DNA of 8,346 nt. Origin: Chloroflexota bacterium (GTDB lineage: Bacteria; Chloroflexota; Limnocylindria; Limnocylindrales; CSP1-4). The DNA is taken from positions 1-8,346 of the forward strand of contig JADGQG010000078.1 of the NCBI GenBank assembly GCA_017882025.1. The letters run 5' to 3'. Below, in pieces: positions 1-5,073 of this stretch (the stretch's first letter is position 1; each line of letters opens with the position of its first letter). The position numbers and the translations under genes are program-made. The notes below the pieces were generated by a model. That model made no database searches and was not told the DNA's origin. It worked only from the letters and a program-made list of their open reading frames with translations.

Positions 1-2
1 CG

Positions 3-59
3 GTCGCAGATCTCGAGGACCGGGAGGTCATTGAATCCGACCTGGCGACCCTCCCGTAG
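3..59 (+). CDS. C-terminal tail of an upstream gene (partial)
   Basis: One plus-strand frame is open from the window edge to a TAG at 57-59. It reads as an acidic tail (VADLEDREVIESDLATLP) rich in Asp, Glu and Leu with mostly G/C third positions; the plus-strand frame ending at 32-34 closes early. This fits the end of a real upstream protein, but 18 codons are too few to name a family. It could equally be chance. A G+C-rich inverted repeat follows about 45 nt later. Confidence 0.35.
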   Translation, partial: VADLEDREVIESDLATLP

Positions 60-102
60 GCAGGCCGACCTGGCCTGGAGTCGGCCGGTCACGCGTGGCT
101 GC

Positions 103-136
103 GCGCGCCCGAGCTGGCGCCGGAAACCGGGCGCGC
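103..136 (+). terminator. possible stem-loop between upstream gene and lipoprotein ORF
   Basis: GCGCGCCCG at 103-111 is the exact reverse complement of CGGGCGCGC at 128-136, giving a 9-bp all-G/C stem with a 16-nt loop. It lies after the presumed end of the upstream gene and before the lipoprotein ribosome binding site. No T-run follows, so it is not a canonical intrinsic terminator. It may be a structural element or chance in GC-rich sequence. Confidence 0.3.
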
Positions 137-170
137 CCGCCGCAGCGTATCAATGCACAGGAGGTGCCCG

Positions 171-272
171 ATGGTCAATCGAACCCGGATCTGGCGATTC
201 CTGCCGTTCGCGATCGCCATGCTTCCGTTCATCCTTGCCGCCTGCGGACCCGGCGGCACGTCTTCGTACTGA
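171..272 (+). CDS. very small predicted lipoprotein (33 aa)
   Basis: This short ORF has a near-perfect Shine-Dalgarno sequence, AGGAGGTG at 159-166, four bases before ATG 171. The peptide has a positively charged N-terminus (Arg4, Arg6, Arg9), a hydrophobic core (about residues 10-22) and a textbook lipobox Leu22-Ala-Ala-Cys25 followed by Gly-Pro-Gly-Gly. By the known route, Lgt would acylate Cys25 and LspA would cleave before it, leaving a nine-residue lipopeptide, CGPGGTSSY. Size and layout recall small lipoproteins of the entericidin kind, but there is no clear sequence match. It ends nine bases before the convergent stop of pgm. Alternatives are a truncated remnant of a longer lipoprotein gene or a chance ORF; the strong ribosome binding site and lipobox together argue against chance. 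Confidence 0.6.
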   Translation: MVNRTRIWRFLPFAIAMLPFILAACGPGGTSSY

Positions 273-281
273 CCGGGGCTT

Positions 282-1928
282 CTATCCGAGCGCTTCGGCC
301 ACCACGGCCTGGGCCTCCTCGATCACGCGGGCGAGGTGCTCCTCGCCCAGGAAGCTCTCCGCGTAGACCTTGTAGACGTTCTCCGTGCCGGATGGGCGCG
401 CCGCGAACCAGGCATGCTCCGTCACGACCTTCAGGCCGCCGATCGGGGCGCCGTTGCCGGGGGCCGCGGTCAGGGTCGCCGTGATCGGCTCGCCGGCGAG
501 CTCCGTGGCCGCGACCTGCTGGGGCGAGAGCCGTGCCAGCACGTCCTTCTGCTCCGGGCTCGCCGGGGCGTCGATCCGCCGGTAGGCCGGCGACCCGAAC
601 CGCCCGGTCAGCTCGCGGTAGGCCTCGCCCGGATCGCGGCCGCTGCGGGCGGTCATCTCGGCGGCCAGCAGGCAGGCGATCAGCCCATCCTTGTCGGTCG
701 TCCAGACGGATCGGTCGCGGCGCAGGAACGAGGCTCCCGCGCTCTCCTCCCCGCCGAAGCCGATGCTCCCGTCGAGCAGCCCGTCCACGAACCACTTGAA
801 GCCGACGGGCACCTCCAGCAGGCGCCTGCCGAGCGAGGCGACCACCCGGTCGAGCATGCTCGTCGAGACGAGCGTCTTGCCGACGGCGACCTCGTTCGGC
901 CAGTCGCGACCGCCACCGAACAGGTAGGCGACCGCGGCCGACAGGAAGTGGTTCGGGTTGAGGAGGCCGGCGCTGCGCGTGACGATGCCGTGCCGGTCCG
1001 CGTCAGTGTCGTTGGCGAACGCGAGGTCGAACCGGTCCTTGAGGCCCACCAGGCTTGCCATCGCGTACGGCGATGACGGGTCCATCCGGATCTTCCCGTC
1101 CCAGTCGACGGTCATGAACGCGAATCTCGGGTCCACGCGGTCGTTCGTGACGGTCAGGTCCAGGCCGTAGCGCTCGCCGATGACGCCCCAGTACGCGACG
1201 CTCGCGCCGCCGAGCGGATCGACGCCCAGGTGCAGGCCCGAGGCGCGGATCGCGTCCATGTTGACGACCGAGCCGAGGTCCGCGACATACGTCCCCATGA
1301 AGTCGTAGGTACCGGCGGTCCGTCGGGCGCGCTCGAAGGGCTCCCGGCGCACGCTCGCGAGGCCGTCCTCGGGCCCGCCGGCGAGGATCTCGTTCGCCTC
1401 GCGCTCGATCGCGCCGGTGATCGCCGCATCGGCCGGTCCGCCGGTCGGTGGGTTGTACTTGAAGCCGCCGTCCGCGGGCGGGTTGTGTGATGGCGTCACG
1501 ACGATGCCGTCGGCCAGGCCCTGCTGTCGCCCCCGGTTGTGGACGAGGATCGCGTGCGAGATCGCGGGCGTCGGCGTGTAGCCGTCGCCGCTGTCGACCA
1601 CGACGTCGACACCGTCGGCGACCAGCACCTCGATGGCGGTTCGGAACGCCGGCTCGGAGAGCGCGTGCGTGTCGCGGCCCAGGAAGAGCGGGCCGTCGAT
1701 CGCCTCGCGGCGGCGATACCGGCAGATCGCTGCGCTCATTGCGACGATATGCGCCTCGTTGAACGAGGTCGTGAGCGACGATCCGCGATGGCCCGAGGTC
1801 CCGAACGCGACCCGCTCCGACGGGACAGCGACATCAGGTCGGCGCTCGTAGTACGCGCCGACGAGGCGATCGACGTCGACCAGGAGCGACGGTTCGGCCG
1901 GCAGACCTGCGTGCTCGCTCACCGTCAT
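282..1928 (-). CDS. pgm: alpha-D-glucose phosphate-specific phosphoglucomutase
   Basis: Cytoplasmic enzyme interconverting glucose 1-phosphate and glucose 6-phosphate (EC 5.4.2.2), linking glycogen and nucleotide-sugar synthesis to glycolysis. The 548-residue product is close to the 546 residues of E. coli Pgm. Domain landmarks appear in order: TSGHRG at 44-49; the catalytic phosphoserine loop TPSHNP at 145-150 (Ser147); the Mg2+-binding DTDADRHG at 307-314 (Asp307, 309, 311); the sugar-binding GGEESAG at 392-398; and the phosphate-binding RPSGTE at 511-516. All key residues are present, so it should be active. ATG 1928 is preferred because GGAGGAA (1935-1941 on the plus strand) lies seven bases upstream; a GTG at 1958 would add ten residues and lacks such a site. 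The arsR terminator upstream suggests pgm has its own promoter; TACACT at 1988-1993 (minus) is a weak -10 candidate with no good -35. Confidence 0.97.
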   Translation of the reverse strand: MTVSEHAGLPAEPSLLVDVDRLVGAYYERRPDVAVPSERVAFGTSGHRGSSLTTSFNEAHIVAMSAAICRYRRREAIDGPLFLGRDTHALSEPAFRTAIEVLVADGVDVVVDSGDGYTPTPAISHAILVHNRGRQQGLADGIVVTPSHNPPADGGFKYNPPTGGPADAAITGAIEREANEILAGGPEDGLASVRREPFERARRTAGTYDFMGTYVADLGSVVNMDAIRASGLHLGVDPLGGASVAYWGVIGERYGLDLTVTNDRVDPRFAFMTVDWDGKIRMDPSSPYAMASLVGLKDRFDLAFANDTDADRHGIVTRSAGLLNPNHFLSAAVAYLFGGGRDWPNEVAVGKTLVSTSMLDRVVASLGRRLLEVPVGFKWFVDGLLDGSIGFGGEESAGASFLRRDRSVWTTDKDGLIACLLAAEMTARSGRDPGEAYRELTGRFGSPAYRRIDAPASPEQKDVLARLSPQQVAATELAGEPITATLTAAPGNGAPIGGLKVVTEHAWFAARPSGTENVYKVYAESFLGEEHLARVIEEAQAVVAEALG

Positions 1929-1993
1929 CGTGGGTTCCTCCGGGGACCCGGCGCGCACGCATCCGCGCGGCGTCGGCTACGCCGGCGAGTGTA

Positions 1994-2023
1994 CAAAGGC
2001 GGGCCGCCAGATGGCGGCCCGCC
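1994..2023 (-). terminator. intrinsic terminator of the arsR-type gene
   Basis: An 11-bp perfect G/C stem occupies 1998-2008 and 2013-2023 with a four-base loop (AGAT on the plus strand). Read on the minus strand it is followed at once by TTTG, a short T-run typical of GC-rich genomes. It begins 62 nt after the stop of the regulator gene at 2086 and should keep that transcript from running into pgm. Confidence 0.8.
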
Positions 2024-2085
2024 GTGCGGTCGTCGAGTTCCGCGGCACGGCGGAGTTGACGGTCGGTGCCGCGAGGGCCGCGGGG

Positions 2086-2457
2086 CTAGCGCGAGCCGGC
2101 CCCGACGGGCTCGGCGTCGACCAGCCGAAGCAGGTCGATCGTGTCCGACAGGTGGCCGTTGAAGATCCGGTGCGCCACGTCCAGCAGCTCGAAGAGGTCC
2201 GCGTCGCGGACGTGGTAGATGACGGTGGTGCCGCGGCGCTCGGTGACCACGATGTTGCGGCTGCGCAGGACGGCCAGTTGCTGCGAGATCGACGAAGAGG
2301 GCGCCCCGACTGCCTCCTGGAGCTGCCCGACGCTCAGCGGGCCCTGATGGAGCAGCTCGAGGATCCGGATCCGCATGGGGTGGGCAAGCGCCTTGAAGAA
2401 CTCGGCCTTGAACTGCCGTAGCCCCTCGGGGTCATCGCGCCGCTGGTTGCCAATCAT
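2086..2457 (-). CDS. ArsR/SmtB-family winged-helix transcriptional regulator
   Basis: A 123-residue DNA-binding repressor-type protein. The N-terminal helix FKALAHPMRIRILELL (21-36) is the family hallmark. The helix-turn-helix follows (LSVGQLQEAVGAPSSSISQQLAVLR, 41-65), then the beta-wing RNIVVTERRGTTVIYHV (67-83) and a C-terminal dimerisation helix. It contains no cysteine, so the ArsR/SmtB alpha-3 thiol metal site (ELCVCDL type) is absent. Asp85, Asp87, His96 and His102 sit near the region used by alpha-5 sensors such as CzrA, but the spacing does not match, so the ligand is unknown. ATG 2457 is chosen because it starts just before the conserved domain; a GTG at 2544 would place the N-terminus across the divergent promoter. 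No Shine-Dalgarno is evident, which suggests a leaderless transcript. It probably regulates itself and the divergent 2539 gene. Confidence 0.92.
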   Translation of the reverse strand: MIGNQRRDDPEGLRQFKAEFFKALAHPMRIRILELLHQGPLSVGQLQEAVGAPSSSISQQLAVLRSRNIVVTERRGTTVIYHVRDADLFELLDVAHRIFNGHLSDTIDLLRLVDAEPVGAGSR

Positions 2458-2464
2458 GCGGGAA

Positions 2465-2493
2465 ACACTACCCGCCCGGCCCGACCAGCGCAA
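2465..2493 (-). promoter_or_regulatory. candidate promoter of the arsR-type gene
   Basis: On the minus strand TTGCGC (2493-2488) and TAGTGT (2470-2465) are separated by 17 bases. Each matches the sigma70 consensus at only about half its positions. The expected start point would fall at or beside ATG 2457, about seven bases past the -10 box, in keeping with the missing Shine-Dalgarno sequence. It is weaker than the divergent promoter and could be chance. Confidence 0.35.
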
Positions 2494-2503
2494 CTGCTGA
2501 ATG

Positions 2504-2532
2504 TTGCAAGAAATAGAAGGACCTCGTATGAT
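2504..2532 (+). promoter_or_regulatory. sigma70-like promoter of the 2539 gene (leaderless)
   Basis: TTGCAA at 2504-2509 (four of six consensus positions) and TATGAT at 2527-2532 (five of six) are separated by exactly 17 bases. The predicted transcription start, about seven bases after the -10 box, coincides with the A of ATG 2539. No Shine-Dalgarno sequence lies at a usable distance, so the mRNA is predicted to be leaderless. Confidence 0.65.
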
Positions 2533-2547
2533 CTGATCATGCACGAG
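2523..2547. promoter_or_regulatory. palindromic operator candidate over the -10 box and start codon
   Basis: A perfect 13-base dyad, ATGATC-T-GATCAT, occupies 2528-2540. Outer arms extend it: CTCGT at 2523-2527 pairs with ACGAG at 2543-2547, with two extra bases on the right. The dyad covers most of the -10 box and the start codon of the 2539 gene, where a bound dimer would block RNA polymerase. The adjacent ArsR-type protein is the obvious candidate binder; that assignment is inference. Confidence 0.55.
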
Positions 2548-3021
2548 TCTGTTGGGCCACTCGGGCAGGTCGCAGAGCGGGTGCCGCCTCCCGCCAGGTC
2601 GTGGGCATTCGCCGTCAACAGCACGGTCGACTGCAGCGACATCGAGATCACGCTGCTCTCGTTCGTGGTCGTGGGGGAGTTCGCCCGCGTCACCGGGCTG
2701 GTCCGCATCCGAAGTCGCCCGAATGTCCGCCTCGCGTCGGTGCCCTCGCTCTCGCTGGCAACCGCTGATGGGTCACCGCTGGCCCTCCTTTCGGCGCACG
2801 TCCTGCCCCACGGGGACATGGCGTGGGTGTCCTGGCTCTACCGGCGTCCGCAGCACGTGCTCAACGAGTACGAGGGGCGCATTGACCGGGTGGACCTCGA
2901 CCATCACGTCGGCGGACGGGTCCCGCGGCCGCACGAGCCCCAGCCTGGAGCGTGGGTGTTCCGCTTCCGGCTTCCGCCGGCCCCGGTGGCATCGAGGATG
3001 ATCGCCGCGCTCGCCGATTGA
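2539..3021 (+). CDS. unrecognised 160-aa protein, divergent from the ArsR-type regulator
   Basis: I do not recognise a family. The frame is credible: third positions are strongly G/C throughout, and a good promoter starts exactly at its ATG. The product has no signal peptide or clear membrane helix. Residues 22-62 and 84-101 alternate hydrophobic and polar residues with many Val, Ile, Phe and Trp, suggesting a compact beta-rich (sandwich-like) fold. There is one cysteine (Cys32) and a His/Asp/Arg-rich segment at 114-132 that includes Asp121-His-His; its role is unknown. It ends in a short alanine-rich helix. The next gene begins 15 bases downstream, so the two are likely co-transcribed, and the ArsR-type protein probably controls both. 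A metal or stress response is possible by association only. Confidence 0.8.
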   Translation: MHESVGPLGQVAERVPPPARSWAFAVNSTVDCSDIEITLLSFVVVGEFARVTGLVRIRSRPNVRLASVPSLSLATADGSPLALLSAHVLPHGDMAWVSWLYRRPQHVLNEYEGRIDRVDLDHHVGGRVPRPHEPQPGAWVFRFRLPPAPVASRMIAALAD

Positions 3022-3035
3022 CCTGGGAGGGTCCC

Positions 3036-3434
3036 ATGCAACTCGCCAGTCTTCTGGAAGAAGCTCAAGTGGCCTCGCCGGATCGCCGGATCCTCTGGCG
3101 AGACCAGATCGCACCCTTCGGCAAGCGGGCGATCGTCGGCGTGGAGCCCTGGCTGACCAGCGGCGTGCTCGCCGCGTTCGCAGTCCGGGTCATCCTGCGG
3201 GTCGGCCAACAGGGCGAGAGGGAAGCCGCGGCGAAGGTCCTCCGGTCCGCCCGCCGTCGGGTGCCCCCGCAAGTGAAGGGCGACGTCGATTGGGCGCTCG
3301 CCGCCCTGCGGCTCGCCGCGCGGCAGGCCGCGGCGGCGGAGACGGCCCTGGCAACGCCGGCGGTCACGCCGTCGGCGCCGGTCAGGCTCGTGCAGCCGTA
3401 CTACTCCCCCGTGGCGCGCCGCCGCAGCCGCTAG
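3036..3434 (+). CDS. small helical protein, HEAT-like (132 aa)
   Basis: ATG 3036 has GGGAGG (3025-3030) five bases upstream and lies 15 bases after the preceding stop, so this is the second gene of a likely operon. Residues 1-95 look all-helical: an N-terminal segment LLEEAQVASPDRRILWRD, then PFGKRAIVGVEPWL (27-40), LAAFAVRVILRVGQQG (45-60) and a basic helix ending in DVDWALAALR (83-92). This helix-turn-helix rhythm resembles a short HEAT/ARM-like module. I have the impression of similar modules at the N-terminus of some HNH-type nuclease proteins, but no nuclease domain is present here. The remaining tail is Ala/Pro-rich and ends in a basic VARRRSR, possibly a nucleic-acid or partner contact. 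Function unknown. Confidence 0.78.
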   Translation: MQLASLLEEAQVASPDRRILWRDQIAPFGKRAIVGVEPWLTSGVLAAFAVRVILRVGQQGEREAAAKVLRSARRRVPPQVKGDVDWALAALRLAARQAAAAETALATPAVTPSAPVRLVQPYYSPVARRRSR

Positions 3435-3536
3435 CAGGAGCGCTGGCCGCCGGCGAGCGTGATCGCGTCTGGTGCGCCCCTGGCCGCTGTGATCATCCCG
3501 ACGCCGGGAAGGTCAGGCCCTGCCCTCCGGCGCGGA

Positions 3537-3854
3537 TCAGCTCTCGGGCGGGATCGGCTGCAGGTCGATCGTGCGGACCTGGCGCGTGCGTCCCGCCTCG
3601 GTCCGGACCTCGGCCGCCGGGATGGCCCCGTTGCTGAAGCGCTCGATCACGGCTGCTTCGCCGGCGTAAAGCCCGCTGCCGCCGATTCGGACGCGATCAC
3701 CGACCGCGAGCCCGGGCCGGCCGGCCCGGGCCGAGAGGTCGATCGCGACGACCGTCGGGCGAACATACGGCTCGCCGGCAAGTCCCGGCGGCGGTCCCGG
3801 CCGGTTGGCTGTTCGGGCAGGCGGGTAGGTGATCTTGCGCTTGCGGGGCGGCAC
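3537..3854 (-). CDS. small basic protein with a KOW/SH3-like C-terminal domain (105 aa)
   Basis: The N-terminal 25 residues are basic and proline-rich (PPRKRKITYPP), and residues 49-102 read as a small beta-barrel: VGDRVRIGGSGLYAGEAAVI, then ERFSNGAIPAAEVRTEAG and RQVRTIDLQPI. The pattern GDxVRIxxSGxYxGExAxI matches KOW-type SH3 folds, which often bind RNA or ribosomal components, so a nucleic-acid role is plausible but unproven. GTG 3854 is the only possible start in this frame, because a TAG lies immediately before it (3855-3857). A GGAGG (3864-3868 on the plus strand) sits nine bases upstream. Downstream it converges with the 3036-3434 gene across about 100 bp. See the separate entry for the 18-codon ORF ending at that TAG. 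Confidence 0.72.
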   Translation of the reverse strand: MPPRKRKITYPPARTANRPGPPPGLAGEPYVRPTVVAIDLSARAGRPGLAVGDRVRIGGSGLYAGEAAVIERFSNGAIPAAEVRTEAGRTRQVRTIDLQPIPPES

Positions 3855-3911
3855 CTAGCGCATCCTCCGCGCCCGCGCCGGCGCCAGCCGGCCCTGGGTG
3901 TCCTTCGTCAT
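3855..3911 (-). CDS. 18-codon ORF abutting the KOW gene in the same frame
   Basis: ATG 3911 is preceded by GAGGG (3916-3920), four bases away, and encodes MTKDTQGRLAPARARRMR before TAG 3855-3857. Every third position after the start is G or C. The next codon is the GTG start of the KOW-like gene, in the same frame with zero spacing. It may be an upstream ORF coupling translation, the true N-terminus interrupted by a nonsense mutation or sequence error, or a stop codon that is read through. The basic composition continues naturally into the PPRKRK start downstream. Confidence 0.35.
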   Translation of the reverse strand: MTKDTQGRLAPARARRMR

Positions 3912-3929
3912 TCGTCCCTCGATGATGCC

Positions 3930-3945
3930 GCGATCACGTGATCGC
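3930..3945. promoter_or_regulatory. perfect 16-bp palindrome between divergent genes
   Basis: GCGATCACGTGATCGC is fully self-complementary, centred on CACGTG. It lies 19 bases upstream of the 18-codon ORF start (minus strand) and about 155 bases upstream of the glycosyltransferase start (plus strand). It looks like a dimeric regulator site; no specific regulator can be named from the sequence. Confidence 0.45.
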
Positions 3946-4019
3946 CCGGCAGCAGGCAGTGTACGGCAGTCGCACGGGATGCCAATGCCGGACCGCCGCG
4001 TGCGAACGTGGGCTGCCGG

Positions 4020-4050
4020 TTGCGAAACGGGGCCACCGGCGCGGTAGACT
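4020..4050 (+). promoter_or_regulatory. weak promoter candidate for the GT87 gene
   Basis: TTGCGA (4020-4025) and TAGACT (4045-4050) are spaced by 19 bases, longer than the optimum. Each matches four of six consensus positions. The start point would give a leader of about 45 nt before GTG 4102. The evidence is slight. Confidence 0.25.
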
Positions 4051-4101
4051 TTCGCCTGACCGGTCGGACCGTCGAGGGCGGCTCGATTCGGCTGCCATTC
4101 G

Positions 4102-5037
4102 GTGAACGACGTGTCCGGCCTTCGTACCGCGGCACGCGTGGGGGTTAGCGTGCGCGGACTCCCCACGCGAGCGCTGGAGCTCTTCGGTCAGCTGGACCTT
4201 GTCGTGCTGCGCGACCGGCTCTCGCTGGCCGGCATTGCTGTGCTCGCGTGGTTCGCGACGTTCGGCGGGTCGTGGGTGGCCTACGACACGTACGCGTACT
4301 GGTCTGTGGACCCGAAGACGCCGTACCATTTCGACTTCAGCCCGGACCAGTACGGCGCGTTCCGCTACAGCCCGGCCATTGCCCAGCTCTTCTCGCTCTT
4401 CCACCTGCTGCCGTGGCCGGTGTTCGCGATCGGCTGGTTCGCATTCCTCGCGCTGGTGCTGGCGTGGCTCGGCCGGCGGTGGACCGTGGCGCTGCTCGTG
4501 TTCTTCCCGCTGGTCTGGGACGCATACCTCGGCAACATCGAGATCCTGCTGGCGGCCGCCATGGTGGTGGGATTCCGCAAGCCAGCGGCCTGGTCGTTCG
4601 TGCTCCTCACAAAGGTGACGCCGGGAATTGGGCTGCTCTGGTTCGTCGCCCGGCGCGAATGGAGGAACCTGGCGATCGCGCTGGGCGCGACGGCCCTCAT
4701 CGTCGGCGTCTCGTTCGCCATCGCCCCGGGGCTCTGGTTCGATTGGCCGCGCGCGATCCTGTCCGTGCAGAGCCGGCCCGCCCCCGTGGCAACGGTCGCC
4801 CGGGTGCTCGCCGCAGCGCTGCTCGTGATCTGGGGCGCCCGCACGAATCGTCCTTGGACCGTGATCGTCGCCGGCACCCTGGCGCTTGCCTGGCTGGACC
4901 TGAAGACCACCGCCCTCCTGGTGGGCCTCGCGGCCTTCCTGCCGGCCCTCCCGGGCGACGAGGGAGTGCCGGCCGTCCTGCCGGGGGCGAAGCCGACGAC
5001 GCCCGGCGACCCCGTCCCGGTCCGAGCCCGTCCCTGA
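4102..5037 (+). CDS. GT87/DUF2029-type polyprenyl-phosphate-sugar glycosyltransferase
   Basis: Multi-pass membrane protein of 311 residues with the GT-C layout: a cytoplasmic N-terminus of about 35 residues, TM1 near 41-60, then an outer loop holding Asp62 in YDTYAYW, the usual place of the catalytic Asp after the first helix. The GT87 marker FRYSPAIA is at 87-94. Further hydrophobic segments lie near 104-122, 127-142, 147-157, 164-182, 189-208, 231-245 and 252-283. GNIEILLAAA (144-153) and KVTPGIGLLWFVARREWR (171-188) match the GNxxxLL and KxTPxLxLLxFxxRRxWR patterns I associate with DUF2029/GT87. It probably moves a sugar, often mannose, from a polyprenyl-phosphate donor to a lipid or glycan outside the membrane; the substrate cannot be read from sequence. 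It is shorter than many GT87 proteins (350-450 residues), with a Pro-rich tail. The start is uncertain: GTG 4102 has no Shine-Dalgarno, and GTG 4111, 4138 and 4150 are alternatives. Confidence 0.8.
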   Translation: MNDVSGLRTAARVGVSVRGLPTRALELFGQLDLVVLRDRLSLAGIAVLAWFATFGGSWVAYDTYAYWSVDPKTPYHFDFSPDQYGAFRYSPAIAQLFSLFHLLPWPVFAIGWFAFLALVLAWLGRRWTVALLVFFPLVWDAYLGNIEILLAAAMVVGFRKPAAWSFVLLTKVTPGIGLLWFVARREWRNLAIALGATALIVGVSFAIAPGLWFDWPRAILSVQSRPAPVATVARVLAAALLVIWGARTNRPWTVIVAGTLALAWLDLKTTALLVGLAAFLPALPGDEGVPAVLPGAKPTTPGDPVPVRARP

Positions 5038-5040
5038 CCA

Positions 5041-5060
5041 GCGCCGCGTTCCGGCGGCGT
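5041..5060. terminator. possible bidirectional hairpin between convergent genes
   Basis: CGCCGC at 5042-5047 pairs with GCGGCG at 5054-5059 around a six-base loop, extended by a G-T pair. It lies in the 36-bp gap between the GT87 stop (5037) and the reductase stop (5074). There is no T-run on either side, so termination is inferred only from position. Confidence 0.35.
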
Positions 5061-5073
5061 CAGCCCGCATCCG

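Noticed and set aside
1929..1958. Ten-codon N-terminal extension of Pgm from GTG 1958
   Set aside because: ATG 1928 has a well-placed GGAGGAA, and the resulting length matches E. coli Pgm.
2458..2544. N-terminal extension of the ArsR-type protein to GTG 2544
   Set aside because: It would run through the divergent promoter and dyad, and it adds residues outside the conserved domain.
3441..3459. Hairpin after the HEAT-like gene
   Set aside because: Short stem broken by a mismatch, three-base loop and no T-run; not enough for a terminator call.
3934..5070. Minus-strand open frame opposite the GT87 gene
   Set aside because: Low-complexity charged composition with no motif; it is antisense to a gene with clear domain structure.
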